Assembly (NCBI GenBank): GCA_050696075.1
Contig: JBOGUF010000202.1
Coordinates: 1 to 41,961 of the forward strand
Reading direction: 5' to 3'
Length of the DNA: 41,961 bases
Source of the DNA: JBOGUF01 sp050696075
GTDB taxonomy: Bacteria; Chloroflexota; Chloroflexia; Thermomicrobiales; UBA6265
In this document: positions 33,223-41,755 of the stretch, one piece after another
How the letters are laid out: every line of letters starts with the position of its first letter
Position numbering within the stretch: position 1 is the stretch's first letter
Translations under genes and position numbers: made by a program
The notes under the pieces: model-generated
Seen by the model: the letters and a program-made list of their open reading frames with translations, nothing else
What the model was told of the DNA's origin: nothing
Databases searched by the model: none

Positions 33223-34365
33223 CTACGCCCCCGCGACCGCCCGCCCTGCCTTGACGACAGCCACCGGCTCCAACCGCACCCCACCGGTCCGTGTTCCCCC
33301 GTGGGCATCGACATAATCAAATCGCCCCTCTTGGAGATCGAGCACGGCGGCGTCGCCGTGGGCGTCCGCCGCAAGGGTGCCGATCTGGCCCGCCATGCCG
33401 ACGACCTGGGCCGGGACCGACGTCACCTTGGCGATGGCGTCGTCTAATTCCAGACCGAGGTGGAGGAACTTCGAGACGGTGGTGGCGAGGTCGAAGACGG
33501 GACCGTGCAGGTTGTAGCGGTGAAGGTCGGAGGAGATGGTGGTCGGCGCAAAGTCTTGGGCCAGCGCCCGCTCGCAGACTGCCCAGTTGAACGAGCCCTG
33601 ACCGTGGCCGACGTCGAAGATGACGCCGCGGTTGCGGGCGGCGCGGACGGAGGACAGGATCTTCCCGCCCTCGTCGAGGATGCCGTGCTGATGCCCGTGG
33701 AAGCAGTGGGTAAGGACATCGCCGCCGCGCATGACGTCGAGGATCTCGTCGAGGGACGCGGCCCACGAGTCCTGCGGGTGGACCATGATCGGCAGCCCCG
33801 CGGCGTCGGCCGCCTCCCGCGCCAGGAAGAGCGGCTTCAGCCCCGCGTTTGCGCCGACAATCGAGTCGCGCGTCAGCCGCACCTTGACCCCGAGGATCAG
33901 GTCGCGGTTGCGCTCGATCATCTGGAGCGCCTTCGGCACGTCGGCCCATTTGACGTCGTCCAGCTCGCCGACCTCGCGCGAGATCATCCCCATCGAGGAG
34001 ATGTTGAGATGGGCGAGGATGCGGGTGGCGCTCGCCTCGATCACGTATTTGCGGAAGCCGGCGAAGGTATCCGCGCCGGCCGACCCGGCGTCCACCACCG
34101 TCGTCGCCCCGCGCGCTAGGCAGGTGGAATCCGGCTCGATCCCGTAATGCGAGACCCCCTCGAAGACGTGGACGTGCGCGTCGATCAGCCCCGGCACGAC
34201 CAGCTTGCCGACGGCGTCAATCACCTCCGCCGCCTCGCTCGCCGCGATCTCCGGCGCCACCGCCGCGACCATCCCGTCTTGAAAGGCGACGTCGCGCCGC
34301 TCGTGCACCCCCTGCGCCGGGTCGATCAGGGTGCCACCTTGGATCAGCAGGTCGTAGGGCGCCAC
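33223..34365 (-). CDS. Amidohydrolase/deacetylase family metallohydrolase
   Basis: A 380-residue dihydroorotase-like TIM-barrel enzyme. GTG 34365 (VAPYDLLIQGGTLIDP) follows GGGAG by 8 bases; GTG 34383 overlapping the previous stop is an alternative, and a frame to 35004 lies inside DUF499. Metal motifs are PGLIDAHVHVFEG, LPIMVHPQD, THCFHGHQHG and TISSDLHRYN; the carboxylated-Lys position is likely in ILGVKVRLTRD. Members deacetylate or open N-acyl amino acid or imide rings. It follows the DUF499 gene by 14 bases or less, so it may be cotranscribed by chance or be part of the same locus; functional linkage is unproven. Confidence 0.88.
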   Translation of the reverse strand: MAPYDLLIQGGTLIDPAQGVHERRDVAFQDGMVAAVAPEIAASEAAEVIDAVGKLVVPGLIDAHVHVFEGVSHYGIEPDSTCLARGATTVVDAGSAGADTFAGFRKYVIEASATRILAHLNISSMGMISREVGELDDVKWADVPKALQMIERNRDLILGVKVRLTRDSIVGANAGLKPLFLAREAADAAGLPIMVHPQDSWAASLDEILDVMRGGDVLTHCFHGHQHGILDEGGKILSSVRAARNRGVIFDVGHGQGSFNWAVCERALAQDFAPTTISSDLHRYNLHGPVFDLATTVSKFLHLGLELDDAIAKVTSVPAQVVGMAGQIGTLAADAHGDAAVLDLQEGRFDYVDAHGGTRTGGVRLEPVAVVKAGRAVAGA

Positions 34366-34379
34366 GGATACCACTCCCT

Positions 34380-37300
34380 TCACTCTTCCTCGAAGCTGCT
34401 TCGGGTGAATTTGAGCGTGTTGGCATTTTCGACGATGGTCCGCACGATGTCGTCGGGCACGCCATCGGGGAGTGTGGCCTCGACCTCGATCGTGACGGTC
34501 ACCTCCGCGTGCGGCAGGTTCGCCAAGTGCTGGATCACCTCGTCGGCGATCTGGCCGGCGTCGCGGTTGATCCGCTTCTCGTCCAGCTTGACCGAGCCGT
34601 AGTACCGCCGTAGCTTCGGGATCGGCGGCGGGGTCGTTGATGGCGACGGAACGGTCGTCGCGCCGGTAGCTGTCACCGGCGGCTCCACGACGTAGCCGCC
34701 GGTGACGTCGCCGGCGTCGGTCTGGGCATGTTCCTCGGCGATGCGGCGGCGTTCTCGCGCCTCGTCCGCTTCGATCTGGCGGCGCGCGGCATCCGGCTTG
34801 ACCAGCAAACTGTAGCTGTCGATCCGCAGCGCCGAGGCGGCGGTGGCGCGATTGAAGATCAACCCCTGGTAGCGGCCGCTCGAGTCGATCCCCTGCGCGT
34901 AGCCGAAGAAGTCGGGCGCGGGCAGCCCGCCCGAAATTGCTTCGAGCAGCACCTGCTCCGAGGTGAGGCGCGGCAGGTAGGCGTAGTTGGCGAGGGCGTC
35001 CCACAGCTTGCGCGTCTCGACGTGGTCGACGTTCGGCCAGAACCAGCGCTCCAGCTCGATCGTCAGACCGTGGGCCGACCAGCGCGGGATCAACTGCTCA
35101 GTGGTGCGCAGCTTCGCCGCCGCCCGTTCCACAACCGGGCTGCCCCCGCTGATCCGCGTCGCCTCCCACGACCACGCCGACGCGGTCGACTGCTGGGGCA
35201 CAATCAGCCAGGAAAAGGCCTCGTTGACCGCGCCATCGACCGCGCGGTCGTCTTTGTCGCGTTGCTGCTTTGCCTGGCCTTCACCGTGACGGTCGAGGTT
35301 GAGGGTATCGGCATCCTTGACGATCGAGTCCCAGGCGAGGTAGCGGCGGGTGATCCGCTCCAGCGCCTGTGCCCCGGCTTCGTCGGCGGCAATGAAGATC
35401 AGCATGTTCTTGTGGATGCGCGGGCTGCCGCCGCGCGACTCGAGGATCTCGGCCGCCTTCTTGATCGCCGGCGAGTCCATCTGCTTGTTCCGGTGCGTCG
35501 CCTCCGGACGGAGGATCACCAAGCGCGCCTCGGCCGTGTCGGGCACGTCGCCACTCTCGACCAGGCGGTGGACCGCGGCAAAGTCGGCTCGCCCCCGTTG
35601 GGCGTCGAGTCGCCGCTTGATCTCCTCGAGGACCCTAAAGGATTCGATCGTGGTGGCCCGCTCGTCGGCGGTGCGGTTCAGGTTCGGGCGGGTGTCGTAC
35701 CAGTAGCGCTGGTCGCCGCTGTAGAGGTAGGTCAGGCGGTCGGAGAGCTGATGCAAGGCGTCGTTGTAGGTCGGGACCGACTCGCCGGGTTGGGCTACGC
35801 CGAGGCGGATGCGCGGCGCCTCGATGCCGCGCGTCCGCTGCTGCGCCACGTGCGGCGCGCTGCCAAGGAAGATCGCCCGCGCCAACCGCCGCCCCGCCCC
35901 GATCTGGCCGAAGCGCATCTGACCGGCGTCGATCGTGCGCGGCTCGGCCTCGACGTCCTTGTCGACCACGCTGTTCCAGGTGTCCGGCAGGTAGCGCAGG
36001 AGTTCGTCGCGGACCGCGCGGTCGTCCATCGGCAGGCTGCCGGGGAGGATCATCGGCGCTTGGTCGCCGTCCCGCCAGAGGGCGTGGATGACGCCGGCCA
36101 TCAGGCGCAGCACGCCGCGGGTGCGCTGGAACTCCTCGAGCGTCGCCCAATCGTCGTAGAGCCGGTCGAAGACCTCCGGGTGGATGGGGTAGGCCGACTT
36201 CAACCGCTCCAGGTAGGAAACCTCGCCCGCTTCCTTCGGGAAGTCGCCGGAGGAGTCGTTGTAGAGCTTGTGGAATTGGCGGCAGGTCAGGTCGCGCGCG
36301 TCGAGGTCGGCGATCTCCCCGAAGAGGCGACGGCGGACGATCTCGAATCCCTCCCGCGCCGCGACCGGCTTCCAGACCGCCTCGACCCGGCCGAAGATCT
36401 GCTCCAAGCGCTGCTGCGCTTCGACCCCGGCCTCGCCGCCCAGCTCCTTCGCCGACTCGGGAATCGAGGCGATGAGGAGACCGTTGCGGGAGCGCTTCGC
36501 CGCCTCGGTCAGCGCCTGGATGAAGGTCAAATTCGAGTCGAAGGTGCCGGCCGGGAGGTCGGTCTTCGTGTAGATGTTGCGGGCGTAGGCGACGAACTCG
36601 TCGATCAGCACCACCGCCGGGCCGAAGCGGGTCAGCAGCTCAACCAGCGTGTTCGTGCCCGGCGCCACCCCCGCCTCGTCGGAGGAGCGGACCACCTCGT
36701 AGGCCGCCGCGCCGCCGAGCTGGGCCGCCATCTCTCCCCAGAGGGTGCGTACCACCACCCCATTGCCGGCCGCGTCGAGCCGCTCCCGCGTCGATTCGAG
36801 GTCGGTGCCGACGAGGACCGCGACGTTCGCCGTCGGCATCTTGGCCGGGTCGACCTCGGCCTCGGTGACGACCAGGTCGATCCCCGGCAGGATCGCGCCC
36901 GCCTGTCCGGCCTTCAGGAGGTGGAAGAGGGCGAGCATAGTGTGCGTTTTGCCGCCGCCGAAGGCGGTTTTGAGCTGGATCACCGGGTCGCCGCCGCTGC
37001 CCGCGATGCGCCGCAGCGCGCTGGCCAGCAACCGGCGCATGCCCTCGGTCAAATAGGTGCGGGCGAAGAATTGCACGGGATCCTGGTAGTCGGCGTCCGC
37101 CTTGCCGGCCAGCACATCGGCCAGGTCGGCGGCGAACTGCGCCGTCTGGTACCGACCGGAGGCGACGTCGGTGTGTGGCTTCACGGCATCGCGCCACGGC
37201 CGCAGGTGCAACCCGAGCGACGCTTGCTTCGGCTTTGGGGCGGGCGCCGGTGTGGGCGTGGGGGTAGGGGTCGCGACCGCCACCTTCGGTTGGGCGTCGA

Positions 37301-37757
37301 GCATCGCCCGCTGCACCGCCTGGGCGAGGGCGCGGGTCTGTTTTGAGGCGGGCTTGTCGAACGCCTCCAAGAAGCGGGTCATGGTATCGAGTGCACGGTA
37401 GGCGTCCTCGCCGTCGAAGTCGCCGGCGGCGTGGTGCGCCCACGTGTTGCGGTGGGTGCGCAGCTCCTTGGTGTGGGTGAGGGTCAGCGGCCCCAGCGTC
37501 GCCTTGAACGCCTCGTGCCAGAGCTTGTCGAGGATCTGCAGGAGTCCGGCCGAGTCGACCTGTTCGGCCAGGTCCTCGACGTCGCCCTGCTTCGGCAGTT
37601 TGGCCTGGGTAGCGGGCGGGACGTTGTAGTAGACCTGCGTCCACCACTCGTCCTTGAAGCAGGCCCGCAACTCCCGCGCGATAAAGGGCGCCAGCGCCGC
37701 CTGCACGATCTTGAGCCCGTCGCCGACCTGGCTGTGGTTGGTTGGGTTGGTTGGCAT
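34380..37757 (-). CDS. HEPN-DUF499 ATPase of a putative defence system
   Basis: A 1125-residue protein from ATG 37757. Residues 1-135 form a Swt1-like HEPN domain: VGDGLKIVQAALAPFIAREL, then LWHEAFKATLGPLTLTHTKE and the R-x4-H ribonuclease-type motif R103-N-T-W-A-H108. A linker of TP/AP repeats (about 163-178) leads to a DUF499 AAA-type ATPase with Walker A FGGGKTHTM (around 266-274) and Walker B AVVLIDEFVAYAR. The DUF499 fold is the one described for BrxC/PglY-like ATPases, which act with DNA methylases. The DUF1156 methylase upstream is its usual partner in genomes. A frame to 37961 runs through repeat sequence. A role in modification-linked defence is inferred. Confidence 0.88.
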   Translation of the reverse strand: MPTNPTNHSQVGDGLKIVQAALAPFIARELRACFKDEWWTQVYYNVPPATQAKLPKQGDVEDLAEQVDSAGLLQILDKLWHEAFKATLGPLTLTHTKELRTHRNTWAHHAAGDFDGEDAYRALDTMTRFLEAFDKPASKQTRALAQAVQRAMLDAQPKVAVATPTPTPTPAPAPKPKQASLGLHLRPWRDAVKPHTDVASGRYQTAQFAADLADVLAGKADADYQDPVQFFARTYLTEGMRRLLASALRRIAGSGGDPVIQLKTAFGGGKTHTMLALFHLLKAGQAGAILPGIDLVVTEAEVDPAKMPTANVAVLVGTDLESTRERLDAAGNGVVVRTLWGEMAAQLGGAAAYEVVRSSDEAGVAPGTNTLVELLTRFGPAVVLIDEFVAYARNIYTKTDLPAGTFDSNLTFIQALTEAAKRSRNGLLIASIPESAKELGGEAGVEAQQRLEQIFGRVEAVWKPVAAREGFEIVRRRLFGEIADLDARDLTCRQFHKLYNDSSGDFPKEAGEVSYLERLKSAYPIHPEVFDRLYDDWATLEEFQRTRGVLRLMAGVIHALWRDGDQAPMILPGSLPMDDRAVRDELLRYLPDTWNSVVDKDVEAEPRTIDAGQMRFGQIGAGRRLARAIFLGSAPHVAQQRTRGIEAPRIRLGVAQPGESVPTYNDALHQLSDRLTYLYSGDQRYWYDTRPNLNRTADERATTIESFRVLEEIKRRLDAQRGRADFAAVHRLVESGDVPDTAEARLVILRPEATHRNKQMDSPAIKKAAEILESRGGSPRIHKNMLIFIAADEAGAQALERITRRYLAWDSIVKDADTLNLDRHGEGQAKQQRDKDDRAVDGAVNEAFSWLIVPQQSTASAWSWEATRISGGSPVVERAAAKLRTTEQLIPRWSAHGLTIELERWFWPNVDHVETRKLWDALANYAYLPRLTSEQVLLEAISGGLPAPDFFGYAQGIDSSGRYQGLIFNRATAASALRIDSYSLLVKPDAARRQIEADEARERRRIAEEHAQTDAGDVTGGYVVEPPVTATGATTVPSPSTTPPPIPKLRRYYGSVKLDEKRINRDAGQIADEVIQHLANLPHAEVTVTIEVEATLPDGVPDDIVRTIVENANTLKFTRSSFEEE

Positions 37758-37793
37758 GAGATAAGACCCCTCTTGTTGTGCCCGCCCCCATCC

Positions 37794-38035
37794 GTCGTAG
37801 GGGCGGGACCTGTGCCCGCCCGTCGCGCGCATGCGCGACATGCCGGCGTGCCGGCCGTTTGGTCCCGCGTTACTGCGACCGTCGATTGTGGCGTACCATC
37901 CTGATGGTACGCCCATTATCGGTCTGCGACCGATGCGCGCCTCCGGCGCGCGGGCGGGCACAGGTCCCGCCCCTACGACGAAAACGAACGGGCGTCCTGC
38001 GACAACGGGCGGGCACAGGTCCCGCCCCTACGACG
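37794..38035. repeat. REP/BIME element with an extra right arm, on the left of the RAYT gene
   Basis: The main element is 37794-37980: left arm GTCGTAGGGGCGGGACCTGT, hairpins GTCGCGC/GCGCGAC, GCCGGCGTGCCGGC, GGTACCATCCTGATGGTAC-like pair, ATCGGTCTGCGACCGAT and GCGCGCCTCCGGCGCGC, and right arm ACAGGTCCCGCCCCTACGAC. A second right arm ends at 38035 and includes the stop codon of the RAYT gene (38028-38030). It is the prototype of the family. Confidence 0.93.
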
Positions 38036-38519
38036 TTTCGCCATCGGGCGGGCCGATCAAGGCGCCGCCGATGAATGGGTAATCGGCCCAATCCTCCACC
38101 AACCCGGCGCGCACCGGGTTCTCCAACACGTAGCGCACTGTCTCCTCGTAGTCGCGTGCCGTCCGCAGACCGTGGTCATGGAAACTGCGTTGCCACAACG
38201 GGCCGGCGCCTCCGTGCGTCCACCAAATCCGCGTCGTGCGCGACTTGACGTCGCCCATCACGTCGATCAATCCCGTCGTCTTGATCTGGATCACCATATG
38301 ACAATGATCCGGCATCAGGCAACACAGGTCGAGTCCGGCATCCCTCGCGGCGCACCGCTCCTCGATCGCCGCCACCACCGCACCGGCCAGCGCACGATCG
38401 GCAAAGACCCGTGCCTCCCGGTCGATCGTCCCGAGCGTCACATGCCAGGCGCTGCCCGCCTCCCGATACGCCCCCGCCGGCAACCGGATCGTTTTGCGCG
38501 ATGGCCGGTCCATCATCAT
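38028..38519 (-). CDS. REP-associated tyrosine transposase (RAYT)
   Basis: A 163-residue Y1 (HUH) endonuclease. It shows HUH motif MPDHCHMVIQ (H72-x-H74), a Trp/His-rich part (GPLWQRSFHDHGLR) and the catalytic Tyr130 in RYVLENPVRAGLVEDW. These are the hallmarks of RAYTs, which nick single-stranded REP hairpins and move them. It is flanked by two inverted copies of a BIME (37794-38035 and 38589-38776), the expected substrates. Three ATGs (38519, 38516, 38513) are possible starts, and no strong ribosome site is seen. The stop codon lies in the adjoining REP arm. It separates the DUF1156 and DUF499 genes. Confidence 0.94.
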   Translation of the reverse strand: MMMDRPSRKTIRLPAGAYREAGSAWHVTLGTIDREARVFADRALAGAVVAAIEERCAARDAGLDLCCLMPDHCHMVIQIKTTGLIDVMGDVKSRTTRIWWTHGGAGPLWQRSFHDHGLRTARDYEETVRYVLENPVRAGLVEDWADYPFIGGALIGPPDGETS

Positions 38520-38588
38520 CCGACTCTACTACGGATCACCGCCGCACCCGTCGTCGCATTGAAACGCCCCGCACATGCCGCCGCACCC

Positions 38589-38776
38589 GTCGTAGGGGCG
38601 GGACCTGTGCCCGCCCGCGCGGCGCAGCCGCGCATCGGCCAAAGGCCGATAACGGACGCGCCGACCGGGACGGTCTGCCACAGTCAACCATCCCGATCAC
38701 CAACGGCCCAACGGCCGGTAAACCGGCATGTCGCGCGTTCGCGCGACGGGCGGGCACAGGTCCCGCCCCTACGACG
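38589..38776. repeat. REP/BIME element in inverse orientation, on the right of the RAYT gene
   Basis: Read on the minus strand it has the same order of hairpins as 37794-37980, with arms GTAGGGGCGGGACCTGTG at both ends and the core ATGGTTGACTGTGGCAGACC. It touches the stop codon of the DUF1156 gene (38777). The interior differs by many bases from the left copy while the arms stay conserved. Confidence 0.93.
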
Positions 38777-41587
38777 TTACATACCGAGGCGGCCCTGCAC
38801 CGACAGACCGGCGGCGGCCTGGATGTCGGTCCAGGCGGTCACCAAGCCGTTGTAGGAGAGGGCTTCGTCGGCGCGGCCGCGGCGTTCGCAGAGGGTGAAG
38901 AGGCGATAGGCGAGCGCCCGCGCCGCCTCGGCCAGTTCCGGCCCGAGGACGGCCAGCAATGCGCCGGCGGCGACCTGCCCCTCGGTCTCGAAGCGGCGGA
39001 TCACTTGTTGGGCGCATTCCCAGACCGGGACCCGGCGATCTTCGCGCGGGTCCCAGTCGGCGTCCATCTTGTCGCGGCGGAGGAGAGTGACCTTACCGCC
39101 CTCCGTTTTGATCACACCGGCGCGGCGCAGCCCATCGACCGAGGTGTTCTTTGCCCGCGCCAGCACGTCTGCCTCGCCGAATGGCCCGTCGTCGTACCCG
39201 TGCTGGTCGTACCAGGCGATGCAGAAGCGGGTGTCGGGGTCGAGCTCGCCCTCTTGCGCTTCGAGGTAGGCGTCGAGCTCCTGGTTGATCAGTTGGAGGG
39301 CGGCGCGGACGCGCATCGGCGTGCCGTCCGCTTCGAGCACCTTGGCGTAGCGGGAGTAGATCGCCATCCCCGGCCCGATGGTGGCCTGGGCCAAATCGAC
39401 CGGGGCGATGTTGCCGTGCTGCAAGGCGATCAGCGCATCCGGCAGCTCCTGCCGCAGCGTGTTGGTGAACTCCCGCCGCGTCGCCAGCGCCGCGTCGATC
39501 TGCCGCGGCCGGCAGACGATGACGATGGAAGAGGCGAGGGCGTTGGTACCCAGCCCGACGCTACGGACCGAACGTTCTGTGCGCATCGGCCAGGTGCCAG
39601 TAACTGAGAAGCCCGCGGCGAGCACACCTTCGAGCATCGTTTCCCAGCCGGTAGAGGCAGTAATGGCGCCGCTGGCGTCTTGGCCGTCCTCCTCTTCTTG
39701 CTTAAATGCGTAATAGATCGTCAACGGGAGGTCGGGACGCTGCACTTGGCGAATTGCCGCGAATGCCCGCGCCAAGCCCGACTCGAAGAACCTGTCAGCC
39801 TTCTCTCTGCTTCCTTCGTGTCGGTATGGCGTGGCGATCAATTCGTCTGCTTTTGGTACGAGAAGTGTGCGGAATAGGTCGGGATAGACGTGGCCGATCG
39901 ACCGGCGTAACCAGACATAAAAGAAATCGGAGAGGTCGGCGTAGCCGATATTGTCGTAATACGGAGGATCGGTAGATACAAGGATCGGCCTGGATTCATG
40001 AATTCGCGTTGCGTCAGCCTGCGAAACACAGCCATGCGCCATGGCAGGAAGAGCCGCGAGTCCACGCGCCGTCGTGTCGATCGCTTCACCGTAATCCCCG
40101 GCTGCCTTCGCGAACGGGTTGATCTCAGCAAAGTCCCAGGTCATCGGTATGGCTTGGCGGCTGAATCCATTCTTGGTCTGGTCTCGAGTCGGAGACCAGA
40201 TTGCGAGCGTGCAGTGGCTGTTCGCCAACCGGCTGCACGTCATACCCAAATACGTTGCCACGGCGTCGGCGTAGGCGGTGGCGCCGGAGCCGCCCTGGTG
40301 GAGAGGGGTGGGGTCGTCCGGCAGGCCGGCGGCGCGGGCGTCGTCGAGGGCGCGGGCGCGGGCCTCCCCGACCAGATCGCTGAAGGTCGTCAGCGCGACG
40401 AGTTGGCGGGGGGTGAAGAGGTCGCCATAAGTCGCAAGCCCGTAGAACGGTGGCGAGAACCAGCGCGGGTTCTGCGGCATGTGTTGCGCCGGCATCCAGG
40501 TCGGTTCTGCCGACCGGGCCGTTTCTTCCTGCTCGGCAGTGGGTGCAAGGTAGACGCGGCCGCGGTTGCCTTCTGCCACGATAGCCAGAAGTTGCGCATC
40601 CATTCGTCCCGCCATGCCTTCGGCCTTGATGTGTTGCTCGGGTGCTGTCTGCCCGCAGACCAGGCATTTGAACCGCGCCCCGCGTCCGAGCTTCGGCGGT
40701 TCGGGCGGATCGCCCGCGCCGGTGTGGACTTCGAAGCGGACGTGTTTCGAACCGAGGGAGGGCACAGGTCCCTCCCCTACGACGACGGGTTCGACCCAGG
40801 CCTTTTTGCCGGCTTTGGTCGAGAGGGCGAAGGAGCTGACGAGTGGCATCGCCGCGCCGCAGGCGGGGTTGGGGCAGGTGACGGTGCGCGCCCAGAGCCA
40901 GGCGATGACGGTCGCCCCTCTCTCCGATCGGGGCAAGCTCTCGCCGCCGGTGGGTAGTTTCGCCTTCGGGTAGAGGTGGCCGATCCGCTTTTCCGCTTCT
41001 TGCCGCATCCAGGCGCCGTAGGAGCGGACGTCCGCCGCCAGGCCGGCCGCCCCTCGCCAGGCCGCCTTGCCGCCTGTGCCGCCTTGCCGCTCCGGGTTGA
41101 CCGGCGGTTGGTTGGCGAAGCGGGGTGGGATCTCGATCAGCGCTTTGGTGATCAGGACCGCGACCGGGTTGAGGTCGCTGCCGTGCGCCTCCAGCCCCAG
41201 CCGCTGCGCTTCGAGCGGGATCGAGCCGCCGCCGCAAAAGGGGTCGAGCACGGGCGGTGGGTTCTCCCCGACGCAGCGCCGGATCTCGGCCCGCGCCTCG
41301 GCTAGCACGGCCTCGTTGTTCGAGTTTTCCCAGAGGACCAGCCGCCGGATGATGCCGAAGAGCCGCTCCCGCTCCGCCTCGGCCGCCGTTTCGTCCAGAT
41401 ACGACGACGGGTCGTCGACCAGCGAGGCGAAGAGGACCGCGCGGCAGGCCGCCAACGGCCGGCGCGCCCACCACAGGTGCAGGGTGCTCGGGTGCCCGTG
41501 CCGGATCGACTTCTCCTTCGCCGCCGCCTTGTTGATATCGTCCAACGGCAGGGCGACCTCGATCATTTTCTTGCGGAGTTGGGTCAC
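38777..41587 (-). CDS. DUF1156 adenine-specific DNA methylase with Zn-ribbon (putative defence)
   Basis: A 936-residue protein from GTG 41587 with AAGGAG 8 bases upstream. The N-terminal DUF1156 signature is KSIRHGHPSTLHLWWARRPL. The S-adenosylmethionine motif DPFCGGGSIPLE lies at about 115-126 and the catalytic DPPYYDNIGYADL at about 540. Zn-ribbon Cys pairs are CPNPACG and CLVCG. It methylates DNA (probably N6-adenine) and is normally coupled with a DUF499 ATPase. A frame to 41947 reads repeat DNA and is rejected. A 30-base REP arm lies inside (40756-40785). The stop abuts a BIME. It is inferred to be the modification component of a defence pair. Confidence 0.92.
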   Translation of the reverse strand: MTQLRKKMIEVALPLDDINKAAAKEKSIRHGHPSTLHLWWARRPLAACRAVLFASLVDDPSSYLDETAAEAERERLFGIIRRLVLWENSNNEAVLAEARAEIRRCVGENPPPVLDPFCGGGSIPLEAQRLGLEAHGSDLNPVAVLITKALIEIPPRFANQPPVNPERQGGTGGKAAWRGAAGLAADVRSYGAWMRQEAEKRIGHLYPKAKLPTGGESLPRSERGATVIAWLWARTVTCPNPACGAAMPLVSSFALSTKAGKKAWVEPVVVGEGPVPSLGSKHVRFEVHTGAGDPPEPPKLGRGARFKCLVCGQTAPEQHIKAEGMAGRMDAQLLAIVAEGNRGRVYLAPTAEQEETARSAEPTWMPAQHMPQNPRWFSPPFYGLATYGDLFTPRQLVALTTFSDLVGEARARALDDARAAGLPDDPTPLHQGGSGATAYADAVATYLGMTCSRLANSHCTLAIWSPTRDQTKNGFSRQAIPMTWDFAEINPFAKAAGDYGEAIDTTARGLAALPAMAHGCVSQADATRIHESRPILVSTDPPYYDNIGYADLSDFFYVWLRRSIGHVYPDLFRTLLVPKADELIATPYRHEGSREKADRFFESGLARAFAAIRQVQRPDLPLTIYYAFKQEEEDGQDASGAITASTGWETMLEGVLAAGFSVTGTWPMRTERSVRSVGLGTNALASSIVIVCRPRQIDAALATRREFTNTLRQELPDALIALQHGNIAPVDLAQATIGPGMAIYSRYAKVLEADGTPMRVRAALQLINQELDAYLEAQEGELDPDTRFCIAWYDQHGYDDGPFGEADVLARAKNTSVDGLRRAGVIKTEGGKVTLLRRDKMDADWDPREDRRVPVWECAQQVIRRFETEGQVAAGALLAVLGPELAEAARALAYRLFTLCERRGRADEALSYNGLVTAWTDIQAAAGLSVQGRLGM
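40756..40785. repeat. REP arm inside the DUF1156 methylase gene, in frame
   Basis: These 30 bases (GGGAGGGCACAGG, then TCCCTCCCCTACGACGA) are identical to the right arm of the BIME at 41914-41943. They encode VVVGEGPVPSL-type residues between KKAWVEP and HVRFEVHTGAG, where related proteins run on directly. The insertion keeps the frame open. Confidence 0.85.
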
Positions 41588-41634
41588 GATGTGGGCTCCT
41601 TCGGCGGCGTGCGTTTGTGATGGCTGTTTACGGC

Positions 41635-41704
41635 CGCTTGCGCGGCATGTCGGGCTGCGCCCGACGGGAGCGGAGTCCGGCACAGGTCCCGCCCCTACGG
41701 CGTT
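41635..41704. repeat. Partial REP/BIME fragment
   Basis: GTCGGGCTGCGCCCGAC hairpin followed by GGCACAGGTCCCGCCCCTAC right arm. No matching left arm lies within the same 70 bases. Confidence 0.8.
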
Positions 41705-41755
41705 TGTTCCTGCTTTGCGCCACGATTCCGACATCGGACGTTCCCGTCGTTCCGT

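Noticed and set aside
34728..37346. 872-residue open frame on the plus strand
   Set aside because: It is antisense to the DUF499 ATPase; it has no family motifs and its composition (arginine, valine, leucine and glutamine rich) is that of a shadow frame in GC-rich DNA.
37758..37961. Upstream extension of the DUF499 frame to 37961
   Set aside because: The added residues are translated BIME; ATG 37757 begins the HEPN domain.
37794..38776. CRISPR array, because of repeated 26-30 base units
   Set aside because: The units are in inverted pairs with hairpins and irregular spacing, there is no cas gene, and a RAYT explains them.
38411..39607. 398-residue plus-strand frame
   Set aside because: Its first third is translated BIME and its rest is antisense to the DUF1156 methylase.
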